NCBI GenBank assembly: GCA_018712665.1
Contig: DVGP01000137.1
Span: 1-13,430, forward strand
DNA: 13,430 bases
Reading direction: 5' to 3'
Source of the DNA: Candidatus Pelethomonas intestinigallinarum
GTDB lineage: Bacteria > Bacillota > Clostridia > Oscillospirales > Oscillospiraceae
This document shows positions 1 to 6,164 of the stretch, piece by piece (the first letter of the stretch is position 1; each line of letters begins with the position of its first letter). Below the pieces are notes generated by a model. It was not told the DNA's origin and ran no database searches. It saw only the letters and a list, made by a program, of their open reading frames with translations. The position numbers were made by a program, and so were the translations under genes.

Positions 1-120
1 GTGATGCACAACCTGTGGTTCTACAACACCCTGATGGAGCGGATCCGGGACGCCCTGGACCAGGGGTCCTACGCCGCCTTCCGGGAGGAGTTCAGCCCGA
101 AGCTGGAGCGGAAAATTTAG
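1..120 (+). CDS. tgt: Queuine tRNA-ribosyltransferase, C-terminal end (partial)
   Basis: Open frame running in from the left edge and ending at TAG 118-120, leaving 39 residues. The peptide begins VMHNLWFYNTLMERIRDAL and goes on through YAAFREEFSPKLERKI. It matches the usual C-terminus of bacterial Tgt, where a conserved His-Asn-Leu stretch is followed by a helix and a Phe-x-x-Glu-Phe tail. Tgt exchanges guanine 34 for preQ1 in tRNAs with GUN anticodons. The tgt-yajC order is common in bacteria and supports the call. The catalytic domain and zinc site lie outside the window. No terminator separates it from the yajC promoter, so some read-through is likely. Confidence 0.8.
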   Translation: MMHNLWFYNTLMERIRDALDQGSYAAFREEFSPKLERKI

Positions 121-123
121 GAC

Positions 124-152
124 TTGCCAAACTTAACCGCCTCAGGTATAAT
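124..152 (+). promoter_or_regulatory. Sigma-A promoter of yajC
   Basis: TTGCCA (124-129) and TATAAT (147-152) are separated by exactly 17 nt. This is a perfect -10 with a five-of-six -35. It starts 3 nt after the tgt stop codon and lies about 38 nt before the yajC start, so yajC and the next gene can be transcribed independently of tgt. Confidence 0.75.
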
Positions 153-189
153 AAACACAATCTGTCCAAACCAAAGGAGATATGCGAAC

Positions 190-543
190 ATGGAACAATG
201 GAGCGGCATGATCATGATCGTGGCGATGCTCGCCATCCTCTACTTCCTGATGATCCGTCCGGAGAACAAGCGGAAGAAGCAGGCGGAGGAGATGCGCAAC
301 AGCCTGAAGAAGGGCGATCAGATCACCACCATCGGCGGTATTGTTGGCCGGATCGTGATGGTGACCGACGACACCATCGTCATCGAGACCAGCGACGACC
401 GGGTCCGCATGGAGCTGACCAAGTGGGCTGTATCCACCAACAATACCCAGCAGCAGAACGCCGCCGCCGATAAGAAGGACAAGAAGGCTGACAAGGAGGA
501 GCCCGCCAAGATCGAGGAGGGCTCCGAGAGCGAGACCAAGTAA
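190..543 (+). CDS. yajC: Preprotein translocase subunit YajC
   Basis: 117-residue protein. Residues 6-22 form one membrane helix, followed by the YajC signature Arg-Pro-x-x-Lys (RPENKRKK, 23-30). A small beta domain follows (KKGDQITTIGGIVGRIVMV, 40-58), then a charged low-complexity tail rich in Lys, Asp and Glu. YajC is an accessory subunit of the Sec translocon that associates with SecDF in the membrane. ATG 190 is chosen because AAAGGAGA (173-180) lies 9-10 nt upstream; an in-frame upstream start would add a stretch without family character. It has its own promoter just upstream. The tgt-yajC-TIGR04086 order is typical of Clostridia. Length is normal for the family. Confidence 0.93.
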   Translation: MEQWSGMIMIVAMLAILYFLMIRPENKRKKQAEEMRNSLKKGDQITTIGGIVGRIVMVTDDTIVIETSDDRVRMELTKWAVSTNNTQQQNAAADKKDKKADKEEPAKIEEGSESETK

Positions 544-564
544 ACTGACCCCTTGGCATAATAT

Positions 565-614
565 GGCCTCCCGGCAAATATACTGGCGTATCAGTATATG
601 CTTGCCGGGAGGTC
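565..614 (+). promoter_or_regulatory. Long hairpin enclosing the ribosome-binding site of the next gene
   Basis: The outer arms CCTCCCGGCAA (567-577) and TTGCCGGGAGG (602-612) pair perfectly, with weaker pairs extending outward. The inner arms ATATACTG (578-585) and CAGTATAT (592-599) also pair. Only a 2-nt bulge (600-601) interrupts the stem, and the loop is 6 nt. The 3' arm contains GGGAGG (607-612), the ribosome-binding site for the gene starting at 621. The structure is therefore likely to hide that site in the RNA. There is no T-tract, so a simple terminator is unlikely. At DNA level it could also be a palindromic protein-binding site. Confidence 0.7.
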
Positions 615-620
615 ATGTTT

Positions 621-1058
621 ATGTCAAAAGTGGTGATGTCCCTGCCGAAGGGGATGGTCAGGCGGAGCCTGATGGGCGGAGCCATTGCCCTGGCTGTCTA
701 TGTTGCTTTGCAGTTTCTCCTGGCATTCCTTCTCCACCGGGAGATGGCGCCGGAGGAGTACCTGTACCCCATGGTATGCGTCTCCGCCGCCCTGGCCTCC
801 TTCTGCGGCTGTGTCTACAGCCTGCTGGCGGGGAAGGGGAGCTCCATGCTCAGCGTATCCGCGGTGGTGGCGGTGTTTCTGGCGGTGACGGTGGCTGCCG
901 GGCTGCTGACAGCGGAGTCCCTGGCCGTGGACACAGGCTTGACGGGGGTGGGGCTCTCCATGGCGGCAGGCGGCCTGGCGGCGGCGCTGGTGGGATCTCT
1001 GCGGCCATCTCAGGGGGGTGGAGGCAAACGCCGGGCCAGGAAGCGGCGAAGGGGATGA
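621..1058 (+). CDS. TIGR04086-type four-helix membrane protein
   Basis: 145-residue protein with four predicted membrane helices at roughly 17-38, 48-69, 76-96 and 106-126. It ends in a basic tail (GGGGKRRARKRRRG) likely to face the cytoplasm. Its size, topology and position directly after yajC match the TIGR04086 family of Clostridia, whose function is unknown. ATG 621 is preferred over ATG 615 because GGGAGG (607-612) lies 8 nt before 621 but only 2 nt before 615. The gene follows yajC by 77 nt, most of it the hairpin at 565-614, and probably shares its transcript. A terminator follows about 100 nt downstream. The family call rests on context and topology rather than on a catalytic motif. 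Confidence 0.75.
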   Translation: MSKVVMSLPKGMVRRSLMGGAIALAVYVALQFLLAFLLHREMAPEEYLYPMVCVSAALASFCGCVYSLLAGKGSSMLSVSAVVAVFLAVTVAAGLLTAESLAVDTGLTGVGLSMAAGGLAAALVGSLRPSQGGGGKRRARKRRRG

Positions 1059-1155
1059 TCGTGCTCCCCGAGAGCGTGAGTGCGCGGAACGGCGGATGTC
1101 AATGGGTGAAATTACCAAAATTCGAAAAATATCCCGCTGCCGAAGGTCGAGGGAG

Positions 1156-1192
1156 AAAAACGAGCGATTACAAATCGTAATCGCTCGTTTTT
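1156..1192 (+). terminator. Intrinsic terminator after the yajC/TIGR04086 unit
   Basis: A 16-bp perfect stem pairs 1156-1171 with 1177-1192 around the 5-nt loop AAATC. The 3' side ends in TTTTT and the 5' side begins with AAAAA, so it could stop transcription from either direction. Confidence 0.9.
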
Positions 1193-1250
1193 CCAAGATG
1201 TGGCGGCTGTTTTCCCGGCTATCCACAAAATGTGCCGGAATTCCAGACTT

Positions 1251-1279
1251 TTGACAGCTCAAACCAGCTGCGGTTATAT
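1251..1279 (+). promoter_or_regulatory. Putative sigma-A promoter upstream of spoIIM
   Basis: A perfect TTGACA (1251-1256) is followed after 17 nt by TTATAT (1274-1279); TATATA with 18 nt is an equivalent reading. Transcription would start near 1286, inside a set of direct repeats, and give a leader of about 210 nt before spoIIM. Mother-cell expression of spoIIM would normally need a sigma-E promoter, and I could not identify a clear one. Confidence 0.5.
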
Positions 1280-1315
1280 AAGTTTACATAATAAAGTTTA
1301 CATAAGTTTTCGTAA
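1280..1315 (+). repeat. Three short direct repeats at the transcription start
   Basis: AAGTTTACATAA occurs at 1280-1291 and again at 1294-1305. A related AAGTTTTCGTAA follows at 1304-1315. Start-to-start spacings are 14 and 10 nt, roughly one helical turn. They lie directly over and after the predicted start of the 1251-1279 promoter, where a repressor or a tandem-binding response regulator could act. The cognate regulator is not known. Confidence 0.5.
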
Positions 1316-1397
1316 TAATTGACAAAAACAATCCGGCTTTCGTTTTTGCCCTTGCGAAATCTGGAGAATTGCACTATATTTATGATACGACATATGT

Positions 1398-1494
1398 CTC
1401 CCCGGCAGACAGAGGTCCACATAAACCGGGGAGCTGGGACTGGTGAAGATGGGCTTCTAAACCTTGTCCACCGCGCATATGCTGTGGCGAGGTG
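1398..1494 (+). promoter_or_regulatory. Structured RNA leader of spoIIM
   Basis: Two hairpins are visible. The first pairs CTCCCCGG (1398-1405) with CCGGGGAG (1426-1433). The second nests GGAC/GTCC (1437-1440/1466-1469), GGT/ACC (1442-1444/1461-1463) and GAAG/CTTC (1445-1448/1454-1457) with small internal loops. A third pairing, CACC (1469-1472) with GGTG (1491-1494), would cover the spoIIM ribosome-binding site GAGG (1489-1492). It shares base 1469 with the second hairpin, so the two may compete. I do not recognise a known riboswitch class. Confidence 0.4.
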
Positions 1495-1500
1495 ATGGAT

Positions 1501-2139
1501 ATGCGAGGACGGCCCGTCCTGCGAACGATCAGTTGGAAGCCATGGGACCCGTCCCTGCTGCGGGGTCTTCTATTGGCCCTGTTTTTTTTGTCCGGCGCCC
1601 TGGCGGGGCATCTGTTTGCCGCCGGCTGCGACCAGGATGCCTTGAGCCGGTATCTGCAGGATTACTGCGCGGTCTATGACGCGGGGGGCGCGTCCGTCTC
1701 CCTGCTCAGCTGCGTAACGCTCTATTTCGGCTATGTGGTGGGGGCCTTTCTCCTGGGCTTCGCCTCGGTGGGGGCGGTGCTGATCCCGGCGCTCTCCTGC
1801 GGCTTTGGCTTTTTTACCATGTATACCATCTCCTGCTTTGTCCGGGCCTACGGGCGGGCGGGGGTGCTGTTGGCTATGGCGGCCCTGGTGGTGCGGCTGC
1901 TGTTCACCCTGCCGTGCTTTTTTGCCCAGGCCGGCGTGGCGTGGCCTCTGTCTACGGATTTGGCTCTGCTGGTTTTCGGCCGGGGCAAGCGCTCCGCTCC
2001 CGTGCTGTACGGGAGCCGCTATTTTCTTCTCTTCACGCTGTGTGTTGTGGTCTTGACCGTTGGCGTGTGCTGCGAGCGGTTTTTAACGCCCCTTCTGTTC
2101 CGTCTGGCTCTGGGAGGGGTCTATGGAAATGTTTCTTAG
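1501..2139 (+). CDS. spoIIM: Stage II sporulation protein M
   Basis: 212-residue very hydrophobic protein with five or six predicted membrane helices (about 20-40, 68-90, 92-115, 118-140, 175-195). In Bacillus, SpoIIM joins SpoIID and SpoIIP in the complex that remodels septal peptidoglycan and drives engulfment of the forespore. The call rests on length, topology, a Gly-rich helix pattern (FGYVVGAFLLGFASVGAVL, 76-94) and immediate linkage to xerD, a neighbourhood also seen in Bacillus. ATG 1501 is preferred because GAGG (1489-1492) lies 8 nt upstream; GTG 1492 and ATG 1495 are too close to that site. xerD follows after 21 nt in a probable operon. Confidence 0.78.
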   Translation: MRGRPVLRTISWKPWDPSLLRGLLLALFFLSGALAGHLFAAGCDQDALSRYLQDYCAVYDAGGASVSLLSCVTLYFGYVVGAFLLGFASVGAVLIPALSCGFGFFTMYTISCFVRAYGRAGVLLAMAALVVRLLFTLPCFFAQAGVAWPLSTDLALLVFGRGKRSAPVLYGSRYFLLFTLCVVVLTVGVCCERFLTPLLFRLALGGVYGNVS

Positions 2140-2160
2140 TAGGAAGGAGGGGACGGCCCC

Positions 2161-3045
2161 TTGGCGGACTATATCGACGGCTATACGGCATATCTGGTGG
2201 AGGAGCGCCACTCCTCCGACAACACCGTCTCCTCCTATGTGCGGGATGTAACGCAGTTTGCCGCCTATCTGCGGGATGTGGAAGAGGAGGAGCTGCCGGA
2301 CTGCTGTCAGGAGCATATCGAGCGGTATATGGCTTACATGCTTGGGAAGGGAAAGTCCCCCGCCAGCGTGGCCCGCTCCGTCGCCTCCCTGAAGTCCTTC
2401 TACGGCTACCTCCTGAGCCGGGGGGTGATTTCGGTAAACCCGGCGAAAAACACCGCCCCCGTCCGAGCGGAACGAAAGTTCCCCCAGATCCTGACGGGCA
2501 AGGAAGTTGAGCTGTTCCTGGAGCAGCCCCAGTGCGTGGACGCGAAGGGTTACCGAGACCACGCCATGCTGGAGCTGCTGTACGCCACCGGCATCCGGGT
2601 CAGCGAGCTTATCGGGCTGGATGTGGACGACGTAAATCTGTCTGCCGGTTTCATCCGCTGCACCAGCCGGGGCAAGGAGCGGATCATCCCCCTCTACCCC
2701 ACGGCGGTCCGGGCCCTTACGGACTATGTCAAGGAGATCCGGCCCCAGCTCGTGCTGGACCCCCAGGAGACGGCGCTCTTTGTCAACATGGGCGGGGAGC
2801 GCATGAGCCGCCAGGGGTTCTGGAAGATCATCAAGTATTACCAGGAGAAGGCGCAGATCAACAAGGACATTACCCCCCATACCCTGCGCCACTCCTTTGC
2901 CGCCCATCTGCTGGAGAATGGGGCGGACCTGCGCTCTATCCAGGAGATGCTGGGCCACGCCGATATCTCCTCCACCCAGATCTACTCTCACCTGGTCAAG
3001 CAGAAGCTCCAGGATGTCTACCGCAAGGCCCATCCCAGGGTGTAG
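2161..3045 (+). CDS. xerD: Site-specific tyrosine recombinase XerD
   Basis: 294-residue recombinase. The N-terminal core-binding SAM-like domain covers about 1-85 and the catalytic domain about 107-290. All active-site residues are present: Arg146 (TGIRVSEL), Lys172 (SRGKERIIPL), His240 and Arg243 (HTLRHSFAAHL), His266 (LGHADI) and the nucleophile Tyr275 (TQIYSHL). XerD works with XerC at dif to resolve chromosome dimers. The start is TTG 2161, chosen because AGGAGG (2145-2150) sits 10 nt upstream and the translation from there has the normal XerD N-terminus. Linkage to a sporulation gene and lack of phage genes favour the housekeeping enzyme over an integrase. Confidence 0.93.
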   Translation: MADYIDGYTAYLVEERHSSDNTVSSYVRDVTQFAAYLRDVEEEELPDCCQEHIERYMAYMLGKGKSPASVARSVASLKSFYGYLLSRGVISVNPAKNTAPVRAERKFPQILTGKEVELFLEQPQCVDAKGYRDHAMLELLYATGIRVSELIGLDVDDVNLSAGFIRCTSRGKERIIPLYPTAVRALTDYVKEIRPQLVLDPQETALFVNMGGERMSRQGFWKIIKYYQEKAQINKDITPHTLRHSFAAHLLENGADLRSIQEMLGHADISSTQIYSHLVKQKLQDVYRKAHPRV

Positions 3046-3078
3046 GGAGATTGGATGAAAAAACGGAAGAATAGAAAT

Positions 3079-3133
3079 CGCCCCCGCGGGGCACAGCCGC
3101 TTGAAACGCGCTGTGTTCCGCAGGGGCGTTTTT
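3079..3133 (+). terminator. Intrinsic terminator after xerD
   Basis: A long imperfect stem runs from CGCCCCCGCGG at 3079 up through GGCACAGC, and returns as GCTGTG, TTCCGC and AGGGGCG (about 3110-3128). It is followed by TTTTT (3129-3133). It lies 34 nt after the xerD stop. Confidence 0.85.
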
Positions 3134-3269
3134 GACTGGATCACCGGAGGAGAACGCCGCGGTCCATAGGAGAAAAAAGGGGGATACGGCGGACTGTCTG
3201 GTGACCTCTGTCAAATAGGGAACCCGCTGCATATTCTGGAGAGAAATCAACAGAACGGGAGGAGAACCC

Positions 3270-4370
3270 ATGTGTACATCGACCCATTTCTTTCTGGGAG
3301 CCAACAGCGGGAGGGGTTTCCAGAGCCTGTTTGACCGGTTCTGCGAGCCGGCGGATTTTGACGATCTGCTGGTGCTCAAGGGCAGCGCCGGGTGCGGGAA
3401 GTCCACCATGATGCGGCGGATCGGCGAGGCCATGGAGGAGCGGGGGGAGGAGGTGGAGTACCTCCACTGCTCCGGGGACCCTGATTCCCTGGACGGGGTC
3501 CACATTCCACGTCTGCGCACCGCCGTGGTGGATGGCACGTCGCCCCACGTGGTGGAGCCGAAATACCCGGCGGCGGTGGAGCGGTATGTGAACCTGGGGG
3601 CGTACTGGGATCTTGCTGGGATAAAAGGGGAGCGGGAGGCGGTAACACAGTGGTCCGAGGCCTGCTCCGCCGCCTACCGGCGGGCCTACCGGGCCCTGGG
3701 GGCCGCCCGGCAGATGGAGGACAGCGCCGCCGCCCTGGCGGCGGAGGGCATGGACTTCGACAAGCTCCAGCGGCGCACCGACGGCATCCTTGCCCGGGAG
3801 CTCCGGGGCAGGGGCGGGGGCGGTGCGGACCGATGGCGGTTTCTGGGGAGCCTGACCTGCCGGGGGCCGGTGTGGCGCTTCGACACAGCAGGGACCCTGT
3901 GCCCCAAAATTTACCAGATCCAGGACAGCTACGGCCTGGCCTGGCCTATGCTGGAGCGGATCCACGCCGCCGCCCGGGCCAGGGGCTTCCGGGCGGTGGT
4001 CTGCCCCAGCCCGGAGCACCCGGATCGGATCGAGCACCTGCTGCTGCCGGAGCTGGGGCTGGCCTTTGTCACCTCCCGGGAGGGCATGGTCTATGACGGT
4101 CCCGCATACCGCCGGGTGCGGGTGGACGCCATGATCCCCGCCGCCTACTGCAAGCGGTTCCGCTCCCGGCTGCGCTTCACCCGCCGGATGGTCCAGGTCC
4201 TCCGGGAGGAGGGGATGGCGGCTCTGGGGGAGGCCAAGGCCGCCCACGACCAGCTGGAGGCGGTTTACCATCCCCATGTGGACTTTGACGGCGTGGCCGG
4301 TCTCACCGCCCGGGAGCTGGAGAGGATGGAGCGCCGATTGGCGGCTCTGGGGGAGGGGCCGCGCCCTTAA
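3270..4370 (+). CDS. Two-lobed P-loop ATPase (PRK06851-like), second lobe degenerate
   Basis: 366-residue soluble protein. Residues 8-115 and 191-290 are an internal duplication: both begin with Phe-Leu-Gly and share a Leu-Pro-x-Leu/Ile-Pro-type core (GVHIPRLRTAVVDGT, 76-90, against EHLLLPELGLAFVTS, 255-269). Lobe 1 has an intact Walker A, GSAGCGKST (38-46), then HCSGDPDSLDGVHIP. The equivalent place in lobe 2 reads QIQDSYGLAWPML (216-228), with no GKS/T. The arrangement resembles the Firmicutes ATPase family PRK06851, whose role is unknown; as I recall it, members usually keep two P-loops. The ribosome-binding site GGGAGGAG (3257-3264) decides ATG 3270. It stands alone between two sporulation operons. 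A spore-related job is possible but unproven. Confidence 0.7.
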   Translation: MCTSTHFFLGANSGRGFQSLFDRFCEPADFDDLLVLKGSAGCGKSTMMRRIGEAMEERGEEVEYLHCSGDPDSLDGVHIPRLRTAVVDGTSPHVVEPKYPAAVERYVNLGAYWDLAGIKGEREAVTQWSEACSAAYRRAYRALGAARQMEDSAAALAAEGMDFDKLQRRTDGILARELRGRGGGGADRWRFLGSLTCRGPVWRFDTAGTLCPKIYQIQDSYGLAWPMLERIHAAARARGFRAVVCPSPEHPDRIEHLLLPELGLAFVTSREGMVYDGPAYRRVRVDAMIPAAYCKRFRSRLRFTRRMVQVLREEGMAALGEAKAAHDQLEAVYHPHVDFDGVAGLTARELERMERRLAALGEGPRP

Positions 4371-4410
4371 GCCGCGTCCGCCGCACCCTCATTTTTCTTC
4401 CCCGCCGGAT

Positions 4411-4443
4411 GTGACAGGATTCTGCCGGGGACGGGTCTATAAT
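4411..4443 (+). promoter_or_regulatory. spoIIGA-sigE promoter with a stretched spacer
   Basis: A perfect TATAAT (4438-4443) is preceded by GTGACA (4411-4416) with 21 nt between them, and nothing resembles a -35 at the normal 17-nt distance. The Bacillus subtilis spoIIG promoter is also a sigma-A promoter with an abnormally long spacer (22 bp), activated by Spo0A~P. I did not find a clean Spo0A box (TGNCGAA) nearby, so Spo0A control is inferred by analogy only. Confidence 0.55.
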
Positions 4444-4478
4444 GTGGCGTAGACAAAGGGGCCGGGCAGGGGGTGCGG

Positions 4479-5354
4479 ATGATGGTAGTCTATCTGGATC
4501 TGGCGTTTTTTCTCAACAGCGCCGCGGACGCTCTGGCGCTCTATGTGACCGCCCGGCTGGCGGGGCTGCCGGTGCGGCGGCTGCGGATCCTGGCGGCGGC
4601 GGTTCTGGGAGGAGCCTACGGCGCGGCCTGCCTGCTGCCGCCCCTGGCCCCGGCGGCGGGGTTTCTGCCCCAGGCGGCGGTGGCCGCGGGGCTGACGCTC
4701 CTGGCCTTTGGCCGGCGGGGGCCTTTCCTGCGGCGATTCCTGCTCTTCTACCTTCTCTGCTGCACCCTTGGCGGCGCTATGACGGCCCTCTCCCAGCTGC
4801 TGACGCCCTATGGCGGGCTTGGTACGCTGGCACGGCTGAACTGGAAGGTATTTTTTCTTGTCAGCGTGTCCTGCTACATACTGCTCTCCCTGGTCTTTCG
4901 CGGCGGGGCCCGCCATGCCCTGGCGGGGGAGCTGCGCCGCTGCGAGCTGCGGCGGGGGGACCGCCGGGCGGAGCTGACTGCTCTGTTGGATACCGGCCAC
5001 ACCCTGACGGACCCGGCCACCGGCCAGCCCGTGCTGGTGGCGGACCGCGCGGCGCTGGAGCCCCTGTGGTCGGGGGAGGAGCGTACGGCGCTGGCGGCGC
5101 TGGAGGAACAGGGGGCGCCCTGGTGCCTGGAGCGGTTGTCAGCCAGCTCACCGGGGCTCTTCCGCCTGCTGCCCTACCAAGCGGTGGGGGTCCAGGACGG
5201 TCTGCTCCTGTGCTTCCGGGCGGACAGCGGGACGGTGGGCGGCGAGGAGCTGGGGCCGGTGACGGTAGCGCTGTCTCCTACGGCCCTGGGAAACGAAGGG
5301 GGCTACAGCGCCCTGTGGGGCGGCGGAAAGGGGAAAGAATGCCATGGGGCATAA
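4479..5354 (+). CDS. spoIIGA: Sigma-E processing peptidase SpoIIGA
   Basis: 291-residue membrane aspartic protease that removes the N-terminal propeptide of pro-sigma-E in the mother cell after a signal from SpoIIR. The N-terminal half holds about five membrane helices (roughly 3-27, 36-58, 62-78, 86-108, 124-141). The C-terminal soluble half carries the catalytic Asp-Thr-Gly (LLDTGHTLTDP; Asp171), equivalent to the DTG motif of Bacillus SpoIIGA and of retroviral-type proteases. The N-terminus MMVVYLDLAFFLNS matches the family. Starts at GTG 4473, ATG 4479 and ATG 4482 are possible; AGGGGG (4468-4473) favours 4479 or 4482. Its end overlaps sigE by 11 nt, so the protease and its substrate are translationally coupled. 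Confidence 0.9.
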   Translation: MMVVYLDLAFFLNSAADALALYVTARLAGLPVRRLRILAAAVLGGAYGAACLLPPLAPAAGFLPQAAVAAGLTLLAFGRRGPFLRRFLLFYLLCCTLGGAMTALSQLLTPYGGLGTLARLNWKVFFLVSVSCYILLSLVFRGGARHALAGELRRCELRRGDRRAELTALLDTGHTLTDPATGQPVLVADRAALEPLWSGEERTALAALEEQGAPWCLERLSASSPGLFRLLPYQAVGVQDGLLLCFRADSGTVGGEELGPVTVALSPTALGNEGGYSALWGGGKGKECHGA

Positions 5355-6069
5355 CGTCATTGGAAAGTGGAAGGCGGGGCTGTGCCGCCTGTTGATACGG
5401 TTGGGGCTGCTGCGGCCGGGGAGCGTCCACTATATCGGCGGCAGCGACACACTGCCCCCGCCGCTGAAGCGGGAGGAGGAGGCCCGGCTGCTGGATAAGC
5501 TGGACCAGGGGGACGAGGCGGTGCGGCAGGTGCTCATCGAGCGGAATCTGCGGCTGGTGGTGTACATCGCCCGTCGGTTTGAGAACACCGGGGTCAACAT
5601 TGAGGACCTGATCTCCATCGGAACCATCGGGCTGATCAAGGCGGTGGGGACCTACCGCTCGGACAAGAACATCAAGCTGGCCACCTACGCCAGCCGGTGC
5701 ATCGAAAACGAGATCCTTATGTTCCTGCGGAAAAATTCCTCTCAGCGCAACGAGGTGAGCCTGGACGAAACACTGAACACCGACTGGGACGGCAACGAGC
5801 TGCTGCTCAGCGATGTGCTGGGCACGGATCCGGATACGGTCATGCGGCCCATCGAGGCCGATGTGGACCGGCAGCTTCTGGACGCCGCATTGGAGAAGCT
5901 CTCGGAACGGGAGCGGGAGATCATCGTTCTCCGCTTCGGCCTCCGGGGCCAGCGGGAGCAGACTCAGAAGGAGGTGGCCGACCACCTCGGCATCTCCCAG
6001 TCCTACATCTCCCGGCTGGAAAAACGGATCATTGACCGGCTGAAGCGGGAGATCCTTCGGATGAGCTGA
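5344..6069 (+). CDS. sigE: RNA polymerase sporulation sigma factor SigE (pro-form)
   Basis: 241-residue sigma-70 family protein. The first 29 or so residues are an amphipathic, Lys/Arg/Leu-rich propeptide. It is followed by HYIGGSDTLPPPL (29-41), which corresponds to the SpoIIGA cleavage region of Bacillus pro-sigma-E (YYIGGSEALPPPL). Region 2 is about 68-130 (ARRFENTGVNIEDLISIGTI, DKNIKLATYASRCIENEI). Region 4 is about 186-240, with the helix-turn-helix KEVADHLGISQSYISRLEKR. SigE directs early mother-cell gene expression. ATG 5344 lies inside the end of spoIIGA. The protein has the normal length with no damage, so sporulation competence at this step is likely. Confidence 0.96.
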   Translation: MGHNVIGKWKAGLCRLLIRLGLLRPGSVHYIGGSDTLPPPLKREEEARLLDKLDQGDEAVRQVLIERNLRLVVYIARRFENTGVNIEDLISIGTIGLIKAVGTYRSDKNIKLATYASRCIENEILMFLRKNSSQRNEVSLDETLNTDWDGNELLLSDVLGTDPDTVMRPIEADVDRQLLDAALEKLSEREREIIVLRFGLRGQREQTQKEVADHLGISQSYISRLEKRIIDRLKREILRMS

Positions 6070-6082
6070 AAGCAAAGTCTGG

Positions 6083-6118
6083 GCAACAGCGCGGCTCCTT
6101 TGGGGGCCGCGCTGTTGC
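6083..6118 (+). terminator. Hairpin after sigE, possible weak terminator
   Basis: A perfect 13-bp GC-rich stem pairs 6083-6095 with 6106-6118 around a 10-nt loop, 14 nt after the sigE stop. It is followed by GTTCGCC and not a T-run, so termination may be inefficient or the hairpin may mainly protect the 3' end of the message. Confidence 0.5.
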
Positions 6119-6135
6119 GTTCGCCAGAGACCGAC

Positions 6136-6164
6136 TTGAAAAAGTGAGGCAGGCACCTTATAAT
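6136..6164 (+). promoter_or_regulatory. Strong sigma-A promoter with no obvious gene behind it
   Basis: TTGAAA (6136-6141) and a perfect TATAAT (6159-6164) are separated by exactly 17 nt. Transcription would begin near 6171, more than 300 nt before the next start codon with a good ribosome-binding site (6478). Confidence 0.7.

Larger units (their letters stand above)
1059..1500. other. Long intergenic region, mostly regulatory
   Basis: There is no convincing gene between the TIGR04086 stop and the spoIIM start. In order it holds about 95 nt without visible structure, a strong terminator (1156-1192), one DnaA-box-like 9-mer (CTATCCACA, near 1219) that I do not interpret, a sigma-A promoter (1251-1279), three short direct repeats (1280-1315), an AT-rich stretch, and a folded leader (1398-1494). 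Base composition drops sharply from GC-rich to AT-rich between 1260 and 1400, as in a control region. Confidence 0.6.

Noticed and set aside
1218..1228. DnaA-box-like 9-mer
   Set aside because: A single copy with one mismatch, no cluster, and no dnaA or oriC context.
1435..1475. Resemblance of the spoIIM leader to parts of the ZTP riboswitch (GGGACTGG-like segment)
   Set aside because: The downstream conserved ZTP segment and pairing order are missing.
3055..3135. Short frame beginning MKKRKNRNRPRG after xerD
   Set aside because: It runs through the terminator stem and T-run, so its sequence is dictated by the hairpin; no conservation can be argued.
2083..3144. Long minus-strand open frame opposite xerD (353 codons)
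   Set aside because: It lies antisense to an intact xerD with all catalytic residues; the composition is a by-product of GC-rich third codon positions, and there is no ribosome-binding site or family character.
3208..3235. Possible promoter CTGTCA-N16-CATATT before the P-loop ATPase
   Set aside because: Both hexamers match poorly and the spacing is short; not strong enough to list.
3141..4277. Long minus-strand open frame opposite the P-loop ATPase (378 codons)
   Set aside because: The plus-strand frame has a Walker A motif, an internal repeat and a good ribosome-binding site; the antisense frame is low-complexity Pro/Gly/His-rich.
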